A stretch of DNA of 64,000 nucleotides from Ornithodoros turicata (lineage: Eukaryota > Arthropoda > Arachnida > Ixodida > Argasidae). Every line of letters starts with the position of its first letter. Position 1 is the stretch's first letter. Of the stretch, positions 34,220-45,904 are shown piece by piece. The DNA is taken from NCBI RefSeq assembly GCF_037126465.1, contig NC_088210.1:29909511-29973510 (forward strand), read 5' to 3'. The position numbers and the translations under genes are program-made. The notes beneath the pieces are model-generated. The model searched no databases, was not told the origin of the DNA, and was given only the letters and a program-made list of their open reading frames with translations.

Positions 34220-35119
34220 AAGTGGACAAGAAACTTCACAAGCCTACATACATTCGCCTGCGGTTCGACACCTCACGCGAAGACTATCCTGACACTGCTT
34301 TGTCACAATTAATCACCGCATGTTCCCTATAGCTCTTCGCACTCAACGCACGCACATGCGAACCGAATTACGAACAAAAGAAGAAAAAAAAAAGACCGAG
34401 AAACGCGAGCAACCGTACCCTTTTAACTCCAAGACCGTCTCTCATCCGTCTGGACAGGAATGAGGGAAATACTTCTTCGTTGTTTTTTCTTCTTTTTTTT
34501 CTTTTTTGTCTCGATCACTCTTTCTTCTTCCTCTAATTTTTCTCGAGCGAGGTGAAAGTGTCTACAGAGATCGCTCTTCCAGCTGGAAAACCACGGGGGT
34601 CAGGTGGGTGATACGTCAGGCGCCCCGCCGTCCTCCGAGTCGTGTAATGCTTTCGCCACCACTATCCAGAAATTGCGAACGGACGCAAAACAAAAAAATA
34701 CAAAAATAAAAATAAAAGGCAGTCAATTTTCTCCCTGGGTTGAATTTGTTGTTGTCGTCGTCGTCGATTCCTTGCTCTGGGATCCCTGTGGGGGGACGTG
34801 GGAAAAAGGAAGGATCCGCCTTCGACCTCAATTGCTGCTCATTGCGAAGAAGAAAAAAAAATCGACCGGAGAGAGCCAGTACGGATGGCTGCTTGTGCCC
34901 GGTTCATTGGAGACGGAATGCGTGCTTGTGTGAGAGTGGTATAATGTTGCGCGCAAGAGACTCCACCACGCAGAACGAATAATAACGGCGTGTGCGATCC
35001 TGCCAGGCGATCCTGCTATTACACGTCGAGTATATGTCCTTTTTTTACTTTCCTCGCAGCAAAGGTTAAAGTTCTTGTTTTCCTTTTGTTTTTCTTAATC
35101 TTAAACCGACGGTATAACC

Positions 35120-35198
35120 GATACGTTTATCACTCCTTCTTTGTGGAAAGTGCGGGGCGTACGCGTTTTTTGTGACAATTAACATCACGTGTCACAAA
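35120..35198 (+). mobile_element. Half-hairpin MITE fragment identical to 36445-36523
   Basis: 79 bp (GATACGTTTATCACTCC ... ACATCACGTGTCACAAA) identical to the left arm plus loop of the copy at 36387. It is bounded on the left by a 19-bp block (35103-35121) that also occurs at 33208-33226. Confidence 0.85.
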
Positions 35199-35448
35199 TA
35201 TTTTTTTACTAGTGCACCTGCACATGTCCATACCCGTGTTCAACCTAAAAAACGGCACGAAATGTATAGTCAGGCATGACAGAGTTAGTCCGCAGGTGAA
35301 ATTGTACCGCAGCGCCGCCTTTTTATGGTGGATCTGTGTCTCATGAGAAATGATGTGACAGCGCTTTCTAGCCTTGATCCGGATCCCGATTAGCTCCTCA
35401 AGAAAGGTATTGGGCCTCTTGCACTTTCAAGATTACTTAAAACTGCAG

Positions 35449-35622
35449 CTCGCGTGGCTAGCGTGCTGGTCAAATCACGTCGAGACTGGGAGGTACCCGG
35501 GTTCGAATCCCTGTGCGGGCAGCGTTTCAGACATATTCCGGGATCTCTTCCCTTTGGCTCCTCCTCCAGTATATTATATTGAGACCATAACAACCTGAAT
35601 AAATGAACCTGAATTTGAATAT
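35449..35622 (+). mobile_element. tRNA-derived SINE (Ruka-like)
   Basis: A-box-like TGGCTAGCGTGCTGG (about 35456-35470) and a perfect B box GGTTCGAATCC (about 35500-35510) are spaced as in a tRNA, followed by a tRNA-unrelated body and AATAAATGAACCTGAA. Tick genomes carry tRNA-related SINEs called Ruka; assignment to that family is inference. Confidence 0.6.
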
Positions 35623-35740
35623 GTCGGCACAGTTCCTTTAGAAGTCGGCCCAGACGCACATTGACGCACATTCCCCCAGGGCGTTAGTCTTGACGTTGCC
35701 CACCCTCTGCGAGGCCGACAAGAGCCAGCCGTTTCACCAC
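35623..35740 (+). repeat. SINE/LINE 3' module, copy 1
   Basis: ATGTCGGCACAGTTCC ... AGAAGTCGGCCCAG ... GGGCGTTAGTCTTGACGTTG ... GAGGCCGACAA. A second copy is at 62876-62998. It directly follows the tRNA-like SINE body, so the two may form one composite element. Confidence 0.6.
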
Positions 35741-36386
35741 CACCTTAAAACTGCGAGAAAAATCAGGTTTCATCGTCGTTTTTAAAAATTACTACTTTCG
35801 TAAAATCTTATCATTTTATCACATCGCTGACAACAAAGGAAGAATGCCCATTTCTTGTCATCCCGCATGGAGCAGTGTCCGTTAAAACGGCCGTAACATA
35901 TTTAAAACTCCATAAAAGGATTTGTGAGTATCCTCGCTTTTCACGTTTCACTCCATATTTCGTCGCGCTTATCGTATCTTATCGTATATTAAGACAGAAA
36001 ACCTGCAAACACATGCTTCGGCTTCCCTCTAAAGTGCGTCGGTACCCATCTTAACGCAATCGCGATTCGCAAGCATCACTTTCGTCGGCCCTCATCAAAG
36101 GACGGTATATATAACCTTTCGAAGCGATTACATCGCCAGCTGTCGTCTGCGATCATGAGAAGGGTCGCACTTGTTTGCATACTGTATCTATAATTGGCTC
36201 TCGCTAGTTTGTAACATGTGATACCGCCTGGAGCGAGACATAACAAACTGCCCTCTATAGGTCGCATTGTCTTTTAAGGCCGCGCCACCAAAGATGAGAT
36301 CTGAATGATGCCTCTTTTCTTGCGATGCTTGTATATAGAACTATCTCAGTGCGCTTTGCTATACGTGAGGTTGCCTGAGCGTCCTG

Positions 36387-36628
36387 CACTCTAAAAACGG
36401 AGCTTCGCCACATAACTCGTTGAAGGCGACCCATTGCACATAATGATACGTTTATCACTCCTTCTTTGTGGAAAGTGCGGGGCGTACGCGTTTTTTGTGA
36501 CAATTAACATCACGTGTCACAAAAAGTCGTGCGCTGTATACGTTTTCATCGAATCAGGGGCGAGCACAATGTCATTGGGGATGACGGTCGGCTAAAGAGC
36601 GAATTACGCTGAACGATTATGGTTGGCT
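36387..36628. mobile_element. Foldback MITE, degenerate subtype
   Basis: CACTCTAAAAACGGAGC, then GGGGCGTACGCG, a loop with CATCACGTGTCAC, and a badly diverged right arm (GTCGTGCGCTGTATACG). It abuts the next copy. Confidence 0.7.
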
Positions 36629-36631
36629 ATA

Positions 36632-36882
36632 CGCTCTAAAAACAGAGCTTCACCGCATAGCACCTTCTTAGGCAACCATCATCACGAATGACAACGTTCT
36701 CTCCCTTGATTTGATGAAAACGGAGGGCGTACGCCATTTTTGTGCCAATTATGAACTCCATAGTGCCACAAAAATGGCGTACGCCCCCAGTTTTCAGCAA
36801 ATCAGGGGGGGAAGAAAGATGTCACTCGGGATGATGGTTGGCTAGGAGCGTGCTATTGTGGTGAAGTTCATTCTTAAGGATG
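36632..36882. mobile_element. Foldback MITE, TTGATTTGATG subtype, TA-flanked
   Basis: CGCTCTAAAAACAGAGC ... TTCATTCTTAAGGATG with TA at 36630-36631 and 36883-36884. GGCGTACGCC in both arms. Confidence 0.85.
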
Positions 36883-36892
36883 TACACCACCA

Positions 36893-37140
36893 CCACGCTT
36901 CACCGCATAGCACGCTGCGCGCCAACCATTGTCGCAAATGATAGTGTTACCGCTGGTGATTGGAAGACAGAGGGGGATGGGGGCGTACGCCTTTTTGTGG
37001 CGCAATTTTCATATATATCCAAATTGCCACAAAAAGGCGTACGCTCCCCTCTATCTTCGAATCAGAAGCGATAACCCTATCATTCGTGGCAATGGTTGGC
37101 GCACAACGTGCTATGCGGTGAAGCTCTGTTCTGAGAGCGC
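36893..37140. mobile_element. Foldback MITE, type B
   Basis: CACGCTTCACCGCATAGC ... GTGAAGCTCTGTTCTGAGAG. Left GGCGTACGCC, right GGCGTACGCT. Third member of the tandem cluster 36387-37140. Confidence 0.85.
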
Positions 37141-38517
37141 ACCTACTCATTTGAAATTGAACAATTGAGAAATTTTTAAATAATTTAAAAACTCTTGTCT
37201 TCTCTCTCTCTTTTTTTGTTCACTGGAGATTGAAAACCGCAGGAGGAGTGCATGGATCGAACAAAATATGAACATAACCAGCATATAATCACACGCTGTA
37301 AGAAATACCATTGTTCCGGACAACAGATAGCCCGTTTCCTGCGGAAAGCAAGGCACCTTTCGCACGCCCTTCCAACGGCAGCGAATCACGATTGTTCTCC
37401 AATCCTAAAAGAACAAGGAGGCTGGTACAGTATATAGTTGATTTACACACACACGCCTCAGACGAACCTCAGGGCACTATTCAGCCTTCGATCCCTCTGT
37501 ATAAGTATGTTATAGAAGCCCTTCTCACACGTCCACGTGCTCAGTATAAAGCCGACCTCGCTGCCGTGTGTCGTAATGAAAGTTCTTGAGACAGCCGCCA
37601 GCTACACGATGTGTGTGTGAAAGGTTCCCAGGGTGCACTTTGCCGCCAGCGGAGACCGCTCCCGATGCGTGACCTTGCTTCACCTTCGGCGGACTGGACC
37701 GACGACTCCGCCAGAGGTCGTAAACGGGGTCGTAATAATAAAACATGACGTTCGTCGCCGATCCTTGATCGGAATACAATAGCCGGTGGCGCGGCGGGAG
37801 AGGCCTTATATAATGAGGATATTTGGGAAATTTATGGGCGTGAGCTCACGCTTGGGCTAATAGGTTGGAATGCAAGGGTTGATACGTGGTTTTGGTTGGG
37901 AGCATTTTTGTTTTTTACCTTTCGCGTTTCTTTTTTTTTTTTGGTGCGATTGAGGTGCAGAAGAGAAGTATCTTCGGGGTTACGCGGAAGTCGGCGACGG
38001 ATAAATTGCTGGTGCTGCGGATAATTGTTGTGACCGGACGTCCTTGTGGTGGACTGTGGGTATATAAAAGAGCAAAACGGGTGGGTACCCCTCGGTTCGA
38101 TAAGGTATAGAATGATGGAAGAGCGGTTCAAATTTGCTTGGAAGTCGAAGGAGCCTGGCTCTTAGAAGCTGTGAAAGCATATACGCGAAGAACGTGATAC
38201 AGTTTGATAGGTGTGACGTGAAATATTTGTTTCGCCGCATGTAGGATTTTGTTTTCTCTATAATGTACTGCTACTGGTACCAGCATTGCCATTGCTACTG
38301 TTTCCTCATCGCATTCTACCTACTTCATGATGTGATTAAGGCTGTCAAACTTAGACATATTTCTATCGTAGTCTAATGGATTAAGTGAAACCTAACGTAT
38401 TGAACTGAAACTTGTATTGAGACTTCGGAATCCGTATAATTCAACCCACCAAACACCCCGTGAAACACCTCATGTTATCATCACCATCTACTTGTTCTCG
38501 TCGCTGAACGCCGAAGT
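37141..38517. other. Intron sequence, no feature recognised
   Basis: Short frames only. TATA-like TATATAAAAG at 38060-38069 lacks supporting context. Confidence 0.4.
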
Positions 38518-38594
38518 AACAACAATAACAACAACTTTATTTTATGATGATAATTGGGTGTTTCATCGCCAGCGGCGATACTCTACCCCATTCA
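38518..38594 (-). mobile_element. Retroposon 3' end with GTT tail, copy 2
   Basis: AACAACAATAACAACAAC, then TTTATTTTATGATGATAATT and GGCGATACTCTACCCCATTC. Shorter than the copies at 27649 and 41301. Confidence 0.6.
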
Positions 38595-40048
38595 ATTCAA
38601 TCCAATTAGTTAATAAAAACCTTTTAAAAAAAAGGCCTCGCTGTTAAAGCCAAGAACATAGCAGACAAAGGTTTGCCAGGGAACACGTTCCCACATTGTC
38701 TGGGGAAACGTAAAAATAACTAGCAGCATCCAGCTCGAAAGTCCAAGAAACAGCTCAAGATTCTGAGCACCTCTCTGGCACCACGTGATGCACAAAGATA
38801 CAAATAAAGGAGGCAGTACTATTCTAGATCACTCGTTCGGCAACAACCGGACGAAATAGTTCACTCCCGTTCCGACAGAGAAAAAAAAATAAAAAAGCCG
38901 AGAAAAACACGGCCGCGGTAACGGGATGAACTTCACGAGTAATAACAACGGGGGCTGCTCTAAAAGAACGCATTCGCCTTACTTCGAAACGCATTAAGTC
39001 GATCTCCAGGTCAGCAATGTAACTCACATGATTCACGTTTCCACCGACGGAGGCTGTGGGTGAGAGAGAAAAGAAAAAAAAAAGAGGGGAGGAGGGATGC
39101 GTGGAACACGGTAATCACAAGGTCTTTTATTGCGTTTCCCTCACGAATTTCTCTGAGCGCATTTTCTACAAGTCTTTCTTACGTGATTTTTCGAAGCATA
39201 CCTCGCTTCTTTTTCTCGTATCATTTGCCACGTTCTTCCTCCAGCTCAAAGGGGTGAACGTCAGAAACTAGGTCTCCGCATCAATCAAACGTGAAGGCAT
39301 TTTTTTAGCTCGCGCCAGGAATTCGTAACTACATGAAAGCGACAATTTTCGCGAAGGTTAATAGACATAAGAAGCTTCTAGGTCAACGTGTCAGCAATCA
39401 CGTTCGAAATGACTCGAGGTAAGAGGGTTTGATGAAAAGCGTAACTGCTTGCTGTACGATGTTTCGGACTTCTCGTCCCCGCTTCAGTGTCGACTGGGGG
39501 AAGTGCATGATGGGGCCTGGGATGCGTCTTCCCTTCGAATGTCCGCGTGGTTTGACCTGAATTTTGTTCCTCAATTGGATGACCTGAAAAGAGGGATTGT
39601 TGAAGTGATGTTTCGGTAACCGCAGAGTAGTTTAGTGTAGTTACGAACCAAGAACAAGAGTGAGGGGTTAAGTTAAGGTCCGTTTCATCAGTTCCTCTGT
39701 CCTGAGTTCCGCTAGTCCGAGCTAAGACATGTTAGATGGTCCTATATAAACCGTCCTTTGAGGAAGTCTGAGATATGAATGACATCTGGGTGAAACTAAG
39801 AAGAACAAAAGAAGAAGAAGAGCCTCTGTCAGAAATACAGGCGACTCCATAGCCCTAAGCCTCATTCCTTAACATTTCCCTTGCCCGTTCGCTGGAGTTT
39901 CTGGGTGCAAGGGGGATTGTAAATATATCAAACCCCTAGATATTGTCATTGAAGAGCCATTGCATAAGGCATCTAAATGTCTACAACAACGCCGATACTT
40001 TAAGGCCACTCATGCTATGTCGTATCAAACCTTACCATTACAACCACG
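38595..40048. other. Intron sequence, no feature recognised
   Basis: A-rich and T-rich stretches, no clear repeats, no exon-like frame. Confidence 0.4.
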
Positions 40049-40297
40049 CACTCTTAAAAATGAACTTCACTGCATAGCACGCTCCTAGCCAACCATAATT
40101 TCGAATGATATCGTTATCTACCTTGATTTGTTCAAAACGGGAGGCGTACGCCTTTTTTGTGACACTTAAGCTCTTCATAATTGTCACAAAAAAGGCGTAC
40201 GCCTCCCGTTTTCCACAAATCAGGGCAGATAACGATATCATCCGAAATGATGGTTGGCTAGGAGCGTGCTATGCGGTGAAATTCATTTCTAAGCGTC
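40049..40297. mobile_element. Foldback MITE, type A, full length
   Basis: CACTCTTAAAAATGAAC to AAATTCATTTCTAAGCG. GGCGTACGCC perfect in both arms. Loop GTGACACTTAAGCTCTTC. Flanking TA is not obvious. Confidence 0.88.
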
Positions 40298-41300
40298 TGT
40301 AAAAACAGCGGTATCCTGCAATTCAGCGGCTCAGCGTACGAATCTTTCCGTAAATTTTCAGGTGGCATTGACATAACATGTTTTACACCACATTAAAAGG
40401 CACGTGCATGCAAGAATTCCTACGGAAGGGTCACAGCTGAGAGGTCATATCGCCATCGACCAGTTTTTCGAGCCAAGAAGAGCTGCGTTATCATGGCTTA
40501 TGGTGTCAGCACCGGAATGCTTAAAATGGAGCAGGGGACACTACACTAGGCCCTGGAGAAATGATACGTGCTCGCGAAAACAAACTGCTTCCACGTTTGA
40601 CCCAGACACGACCTATGCCGCGATCATGACTTGATTGCAGTCCTTCGGCTCTCTTGACTGTTCATATGTGAGTGTATCCACGAAAGCATTTAAGGCCAGG
40701 ATAACAAGCAAGAAGACAGCAAATTCGTGGAACTGTAGGGATTACACAAGATTAAATTTGTGTGGCTGGTTGCAGCAGTCATGATGCTGGGGATATGGTT
40801 TCGATATACGCGATGTCATAGCGTGTCTGTAGCTCCTGGTGCGGCCGCGCACGCGTAACGACTTGATGCGTGATAGTTCGGAGCTAATGAGCTTTTCAGA
40901 GCAGAAGGGTTTTCTGCTTCGTGTGGTATGATTGGATTCCTATGCGAGTTAATAAATCAGAGTGGCTGAAGACACTGGGAGTACGCAAGGTACGCGAGCA
41001 GCCGATTCGTGTGCAAGAACAATCCATGTTCGAAATCCAAATCTGGGGTTTTTTGATGCAATTTACCTTCACTGGATCTCAGGGTTTTGCACTTTTTCGG
41101 CTTTTGACTTTGGAAATTTATCTGCACTCTAATTTTCGTTGCTTCAGTTTCAAATCAATATTAACTAAAAGTAAGAAGAATGTTTCACCTATCAGGTTAT
41201 GTTGCTACCAGTCGTGCGTACAATTCGTATTAGCGTATTAATTCTACGTTTTAATGCACGATAGGTATATGTAGCTGGAGAAATATGCGCTATATAGAGT

Positions 41301-41406
41301 AACAACAACAACAACAACTTTATTTTGAGTTGATGAATGGGAAGTTTCATGACCAGGGGCGATACTCTACCCCATTGCTGGTGGTGATGTGAGGAATGAA
41401 ATAATG
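41301..41406 (-). mobile_element. Retroposon 3' end with GTT tail, copy 3
   Basis: Plus strand starts with a run of AACAACAAC and TTTATTTTGAGTTGATGAAT, then GGGGCGATACTCTACCCC and TGCTGGTGGTGATGTGAGG. Read on the minus strand it ends AATAAAGTTGTTGTTG. It ends about 90 bp before the exon 2 acceptor. Confidence 0.65.
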
Positions 41407-41499
41407 AGCCTCTTCACAACATACATTGTGTATGCTATGTATTTGCTGGACTACTTAATAGTCAATGTCTCTCAAAAACCTTCTTTCTATCTCCCGCAG

Positions 41500-42184
41500 G
41501 TTCAACTTCGGTCCAACGAATGGCGCAGCCACGGGGCTTCTGCGCGGTTTCGAACCGCCGTTCCCGTTCAAGACTGCGGGTACCCCACCGCTCCCCACGG
41601 CATCCGGCCGCCAAAGCGTGGGCGCCGCTAGTGCGTCCGGGAGCGAACCCGAAGGACCTCCCACCAGTGTCGCGCCTCACCACTCCACCCCACCCCTGAA
41701 GTCCCTGACGTCTTCACCCCCCGCCGCACTTGCGGAACCTCCTCGAGGGAACGCGCCCTTCAACCTCGCCGACTTCTCATCGTCTCAGACCCTTCTGAAC
41801 CTCGTGAGGACGGCGAGCGCCCAGAGCGCCTCCCAGCTCGAGACGTACCTCCGCGGAGCGGTGAAGAGACCTCACGAAGGAGACATCACCCGTGCCGATC
41901 CCTTGGACCTTTCCGTGGGCGCGGCTGTCAAGCGACCGAGGTCTTCTGGTGATAGCGTCAGAGGGGAAGTCATCGACGTTCACGGTTCGCCCAGGAAAGC
42001 CACGTCCCCGTGGTTGTTGTCGCTGGACGGTGGGAGACGGTCAAAGAGTCCGAAGTTGCGCTGCGGGTCGGTGTGCTCGGACCAGGCTGTGTCTGTGTGC
42101 GGAGACTCTCCGGTGTCCAAGTGGAGCATCGATGATGTGGTGCATTTCGTCACGTCTGTGGAATCATGTGCGGAATATGCAGAG
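41500..42184 (+). CDS. SAMD11-like: SAM-domain protein, coding exon 2 (residues 134-362), start of SAM domain
   Basis: The acceptor has a good pyrimidine tract ending CCCGCAG (AG at 41498-41499) and the donor is GAG|GTAAGG (GT at 42185-42186). The first base completes the Gly134 codon. Long Pro/Ser/Ala-rich segments surround several short motifs. A hydrophobic helix-like stretch lies at residues 229-252 (within it LLNLVRTASAQSASQLE). KRPH occurs at 256-259. PLDLS at 268-272 (41900-41914) matches the PxDLS CtBP-binding consensus. KRPR at 278-281 and SPRK are further basic patches, followed by RRSKSPK. The SAM domain begins at KWSIDDVVHF (W342) and is cut after EYAE, a position between early SAM helices. 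Repression through CtBP is inferred from the motif only. The acceptor lies less than 100 bp downstream of a retroposon fragment (41301-41406). Confidence 0.88.
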
Positions 42185-42423
42185 GTAAGGACATGCATCT
42201 CTTGAGTCTTCGAGGATCCATTGGTGGGTTCTGGCGTTCATATTCACACTTACCCATTCCCATAGTTCGAGACAAGTTAACTGCTACAGGTCAACTCCGC
42301 CCACAAATCTAAAGACGTCTGTGATTGGCTTAGGGGTGCGCATTATGCATCCGTGTCACAACGTGCTTCAAACGCCTGCAGACTGATCATATCGTTAAGA
42401 CACTCCTCCGAGACGACGCACTT

Positions 42424-42940
42424 TCATTTCATTTCATTCTATTGTACCCAAGTTACAACTTAACAAGATATTACGAGGTTGGAGCAGCCAGAAGGAAACA
42501 CACGGTTGAAGGTTACTCCTTGAAAAGTGCATTAATTACGACAAGAGCATAAATCATAGTACAAGAAAACACAGTCCAGGGAACAAGAAATGGTGCGTTG
42601 TACATGACAGGAAACATAAGTATCAGAAACCGTTAATCAACGAAACATTTTTTGCTTGGCTCCTAAAAGATGAATAAGAATATATATTTTTGATATCAGG
42701 CGGCAAGAGGTTCCAATCACAGACTCCACGAAACGAAAACGATAGCCTGGCGTAGACTGTTGTGATCTTTGGTAAATTCAACCTTCGACCTGCTCCTGCC
42801 CTTATACGCGAGCTTGAATTAAAATTGCAGAAATTTATCTTAGGCGAAGTTAGATTAAGTTTTAAAATGAGATGAGTCAAAACCAAGAACACTATAACGC
42901 TTGGAACACATTTGCGTGCTACTAAAGCAAGCACAAAAAA
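42424..42940 (-). pseudogene. LINE ORF2 C-terminal remnant (CR1/L2/RTE-like)
   Basis: On the minus strand, 42934 down to 42623 reads through RLNLPKITTVYARLSFSFRG, then VCDWNLLPPDIKN and SFRSQAK. The pattern (S)FRG...WN.LPP.I....S...F is typical of the very C-terminus of non-LTR retrotransposon ORF2 proteins. The 3' flank runs to a tandem tail, on the plus strand CATTTCATTTCATTC at 42425-42439. There is no RT core in the window, so this is a 5'-truncated dead copy, antisense in intron 2. Confidence 0.65.
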
Positions 42941-44410
42941 AAGTTCGAGTTAACAGAACACGTACGGCTACACTATACGCTGGCGGAGATATACCTGCTG
43001 TAGCTCTTATCTTGTCTCCCAGTACGTACGGGCTATGTGATAAATTATTATACGGAACTGTTTGGCGTAACGCCTGTTGAAGCGCGTCGATCAATCTGCT
43101 TTCTCGAGCTCGCGTTTTGAGCGAAACGCCGACTTAACGTTGCGTATATTCAATGACTACGTCTTGCGTTACAAGGACATCTTTTCACGAGAAATCAAAT
43201 CCGTATATCTTGGAGAATGATTATTAGTAAACGTGTATTGTAGCAATTCCCGTTCGCATTAGCATTCGGGTCGAAAGGAGAAATAATGCTACGGTGGAGA
43301 CCACAGCCTGCCCAGAACTCTCTTTCGTTCCATCAAATGCAAAAGGTCACGCATGGGCAATAATGCAATGAAAACAACCGAAGGCCACACGCAGACTTTA
43401 CAGCTACCTGAAGTGATCAAAAAGCCATTACTGTACCACGTGGCCCGACGGCCACCGAATAAGAGCTTGGCAGAACGACTGCTCGGAAAAGGAAAGCAAG
43501 GACTTGCTCACGGAACCTTTTTTGACCGGGTGCCACAAGCTATATGTGAGAGAGAGGCATTAGCCAACTATCTTCAATCTTCGGACCCCAGACTTCCTTC
43601 GGACATCGACTCGTCTGGATGTCGCCCCGCCTATAGAAACGGAGACAAACAAACAAAAAAGCCTCCGTGGACCGTATCGGAAAGTAGACGTGAGAAAATC
43701 ACCTTTGCTCCGGCTGTAGAGCCTATAAATAAGCGCGTTTGCCAAACACAAAGCAAACAGACCCGGACTTGGTCTATTCATTTGGCTGGCGGTGCACTGT
43801 CGAAGACGTGTGAAAGAAGGGTCTCAATCACCATCATTAGGAAGGTCCACCCAGCCATTCCGAGTGCACACATATAGAGGACGCGGACTCTGAGAAGTGA
43901 ATGGGGGTCTCAAATAGAGACCGCAAGGGGTACAAAGGAAGTCCTCAGCATCTTTGGTAGCAGGATGAAAGACATTGACGGGGTGTAATAGTCAGGTGAT
44001 CTTTCGGTCGGCACCTTTCCGGAATGAACGTGTGGGTGTGATATAAGTGTGCAGGACGTACAGCACTGTCTTGACTTCGGCCTCCAATATGTGATTTTCC
44101 GCGTTAAATTCAAAGTGGATGGAATATACTGCGTTTGAGTCGGTACTATATGCTCTGCTTTTTTTGCAGTCAGCTCTGTTCCATTGACTCGCCGTCGCCA
44201 AAGTATTTTTGCGCAACACTGCCGCCTCGGGAGTGATTGTGAGAGAAAAGTTAATTTTGCGTGGCATGGGAACTCGTATAGCTTCATGATCTCCGCGTGG
44301 TAGTCCATACCAAAGATTATCTGTGCGATACCGATTAAATATACCACCTTACCACCACTTTAAAAAAACGGAACTTCATCATGGAAAAGTAATTGCAACC
44401 TAAGGGACTA
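42941..44410. other. No gene recognised
   Basis: The 174-codon plus frame at 43353-43877 and the 145-codon minus frame at 43910-44347 show no domain I know. A TATA-like CTATAAATAAG is at 43723-43733. Possibly an old unclassified element. Confidence 0.35.
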
Positions 44411-44675
44411 CACTCCGAGAAAATAGGGTGGCAAAGGTGGTAACTTCTATAGTTACACCACCTAGGTCAACATAGCGTCTGATAAAGGGTGTAAAAGGGT
44501 GGTGAAAGCAATTATCATATATCCAAATTGCTACAAAAAGGCGTACGCCCCCTCGTTCAACGAATCAGAAGCGGTAGCCCTTATATTTCTTGGCAGAGAG
44601 GGAGGTAGCAGGTAGAACTTTGCAACCTTTTAGGCACAACATATGCGGCAACTATTACTTCCTAAAAAACAGAGT
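44411..44675. mobile_element. Type C foldback element, one arm only, TA-flanked
   Basis: Matches the right half of the 6303-6867 palindrome (GGTGGTAACTTCTATAGTTA, GGTGTAAAAGGGTGGTGAAA, GGCGTACGCC, GCAACCTTTTAGGCACAAC). It has its own short ends CACTCCGAGA / ACAGAGTG and TA at 44409-44410 and 44676-44677. Confidence 0.8.
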
Positions 44676-45351
44676 GTATAGAAGAGGCAGTTTTCCCCCA
44701 ATTTACTTTTTCCTTCTGCGTTTTTCTCTTTTCTTTCTTTTTGCGGTGAATGCTTTCGAATCCCACGCAATCATTCACGTAAAGACGACAAAAAGTTCTA
44801 GCTTTAAACCCCCTCAGAACCGCCAACTAGGAAGTCCGGGCTTCTCCTGAAAGTACAGACATCCCCATCTCTCTTCTGCGATCCCTTATAAGCTCCTGTT
44901 GGTTTTCCTGCGGTGGCTGCGGGGCGTCAGTAGCCAAGAAAAATAAACGCGTAATAGGAGTCCGCCACCGCGAGAGAGTTCAACCTTCCCAGCATTTTTT
45001 CGTGACGTCCAGATCGTGACCACTAACCGAGTTACACCGACCATGTTCTCCCCCCCTCTTCTCCGGCTTCTCTATCGGAAGGCTCATCTCCGCCCCTCAA
45101 CTGCTGCTGCGCGGCGGGTAGACTCTGCGGGTTCCAACGAGAGGAAGGCTCAGGGCTTCTGCCCGGCACGATCTGTCGAACCTTTGCGGGCGGAACAAAA
45201 AAAAAATGCAATGAGATTTGCTCGGAAAAGAATGGGGCAGGTGGCTGGTGAAAGTTCAAAATGGAGAGTGGTTCAAATGACTTGTGGGGGCATGCACTGG
45301 AAGAGTTGGCTGAGGTACCCGGATGCATGTAGTATTTTTGCCGGGAAATAC

Positions 45352-45896
45352 CAGTGATGGCCAGTAGTTAACTACATGTAGTTAAACTACCTGATTGTAG
45401 TTATAAAGTAGTTATCAACTACTGGCAGAAATGTAGTGTCCAACTACTAGTTAAACTACTATTTTGAGTAGTTAACTACAGTAGTTAAATTACTGCAGGC
45501 ACCAACTACTTCAGATTTTGCTGCAAGCTTTACGGCACGATTGTGCTTCCGCCTTTTTCTTTGAGCTACACGTTTGATGAGAATGCAGGTTTCAGTTTAT
45601 TTATGACATTTTATGCAAGGTGCAGAGCAATTGTGCTGTGCATGCGTACGAAATCTTCACTTTCGTCACTGCTCGTGATTCATATTTAGGTGTCCAAGAA
45701 CACTATAGAATGGGATTGGTGTTGATGGACAACGTTAAGTAGTTAGAGACGTAGTTAAACTACACTGCAGTAGTTAAAGAAGTAGTTTTAACTACCTCCC
45801 CTGAATAGTAGTTGAACTACTAGTTAAACTACTCTATTGCAAAGTAGTTAGTAGTTATAGTTAAACTTCTGTAGAGGTAGTTAGTGGCCATCACTG
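45352..45896. mobile_element. Non-autonomous hAT-like transposon, perfect 8-bp TSD
   Basis: Terminal inverted repeats CAGTGATGGCCA / TGGCCATCACTG bound 545 bp, flanked by the identical 8-mer GGAAATAC (45344-45351 and 45897-45904). Both subterminal regions are filled with GTAGTTAACTAC-type units and TAGTTAAACTAC variants in both orientations. The centre (about 45520-45720) is unrelated and non-coding. TIR sequence and TSD length fit the hAT superfamily. Confidence 0.92.
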
Positions 45897-45904
45897 GGAA
45901 ATAC

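Larger units (their letters stand above)
19157..41499 (+). other. Intron 1 of the SAM-domain gene (22.3 kb)
   Basis: A phase-2 intron with GTAAGT donor and CAG acceptor. Its sequence is dominated by interspersed elements, listed separately: foldback MITEs at 20988, 21243, 22385, 31114, 34101, 35120, 36387, 36632, 36893 and 40049; a hAT-like element at 22766; a Penelope-like palindrome at 27437; a SINE at 35449; and retroposon tails at 27649, 38518 and 41301. The stretches 23202-27436, 27750-30759, 37141-38517 and 38600-40048 hold only short unrecognised open frames, homopolymer runs and no convincing exon. Confidence 0.75.

Noticed and set aside
35449..35522. Functional tRNA gene
   Set aside because: A- and B-box-like sequences are present, but the arms do not form a clean cloverleaf and the sequence continues as a SINE body.
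43353..44347. 174-codon plus and 145-codon minus frames
   Set aside because: No domain recognised; most likely chance frames or a very old unclassifiable element.
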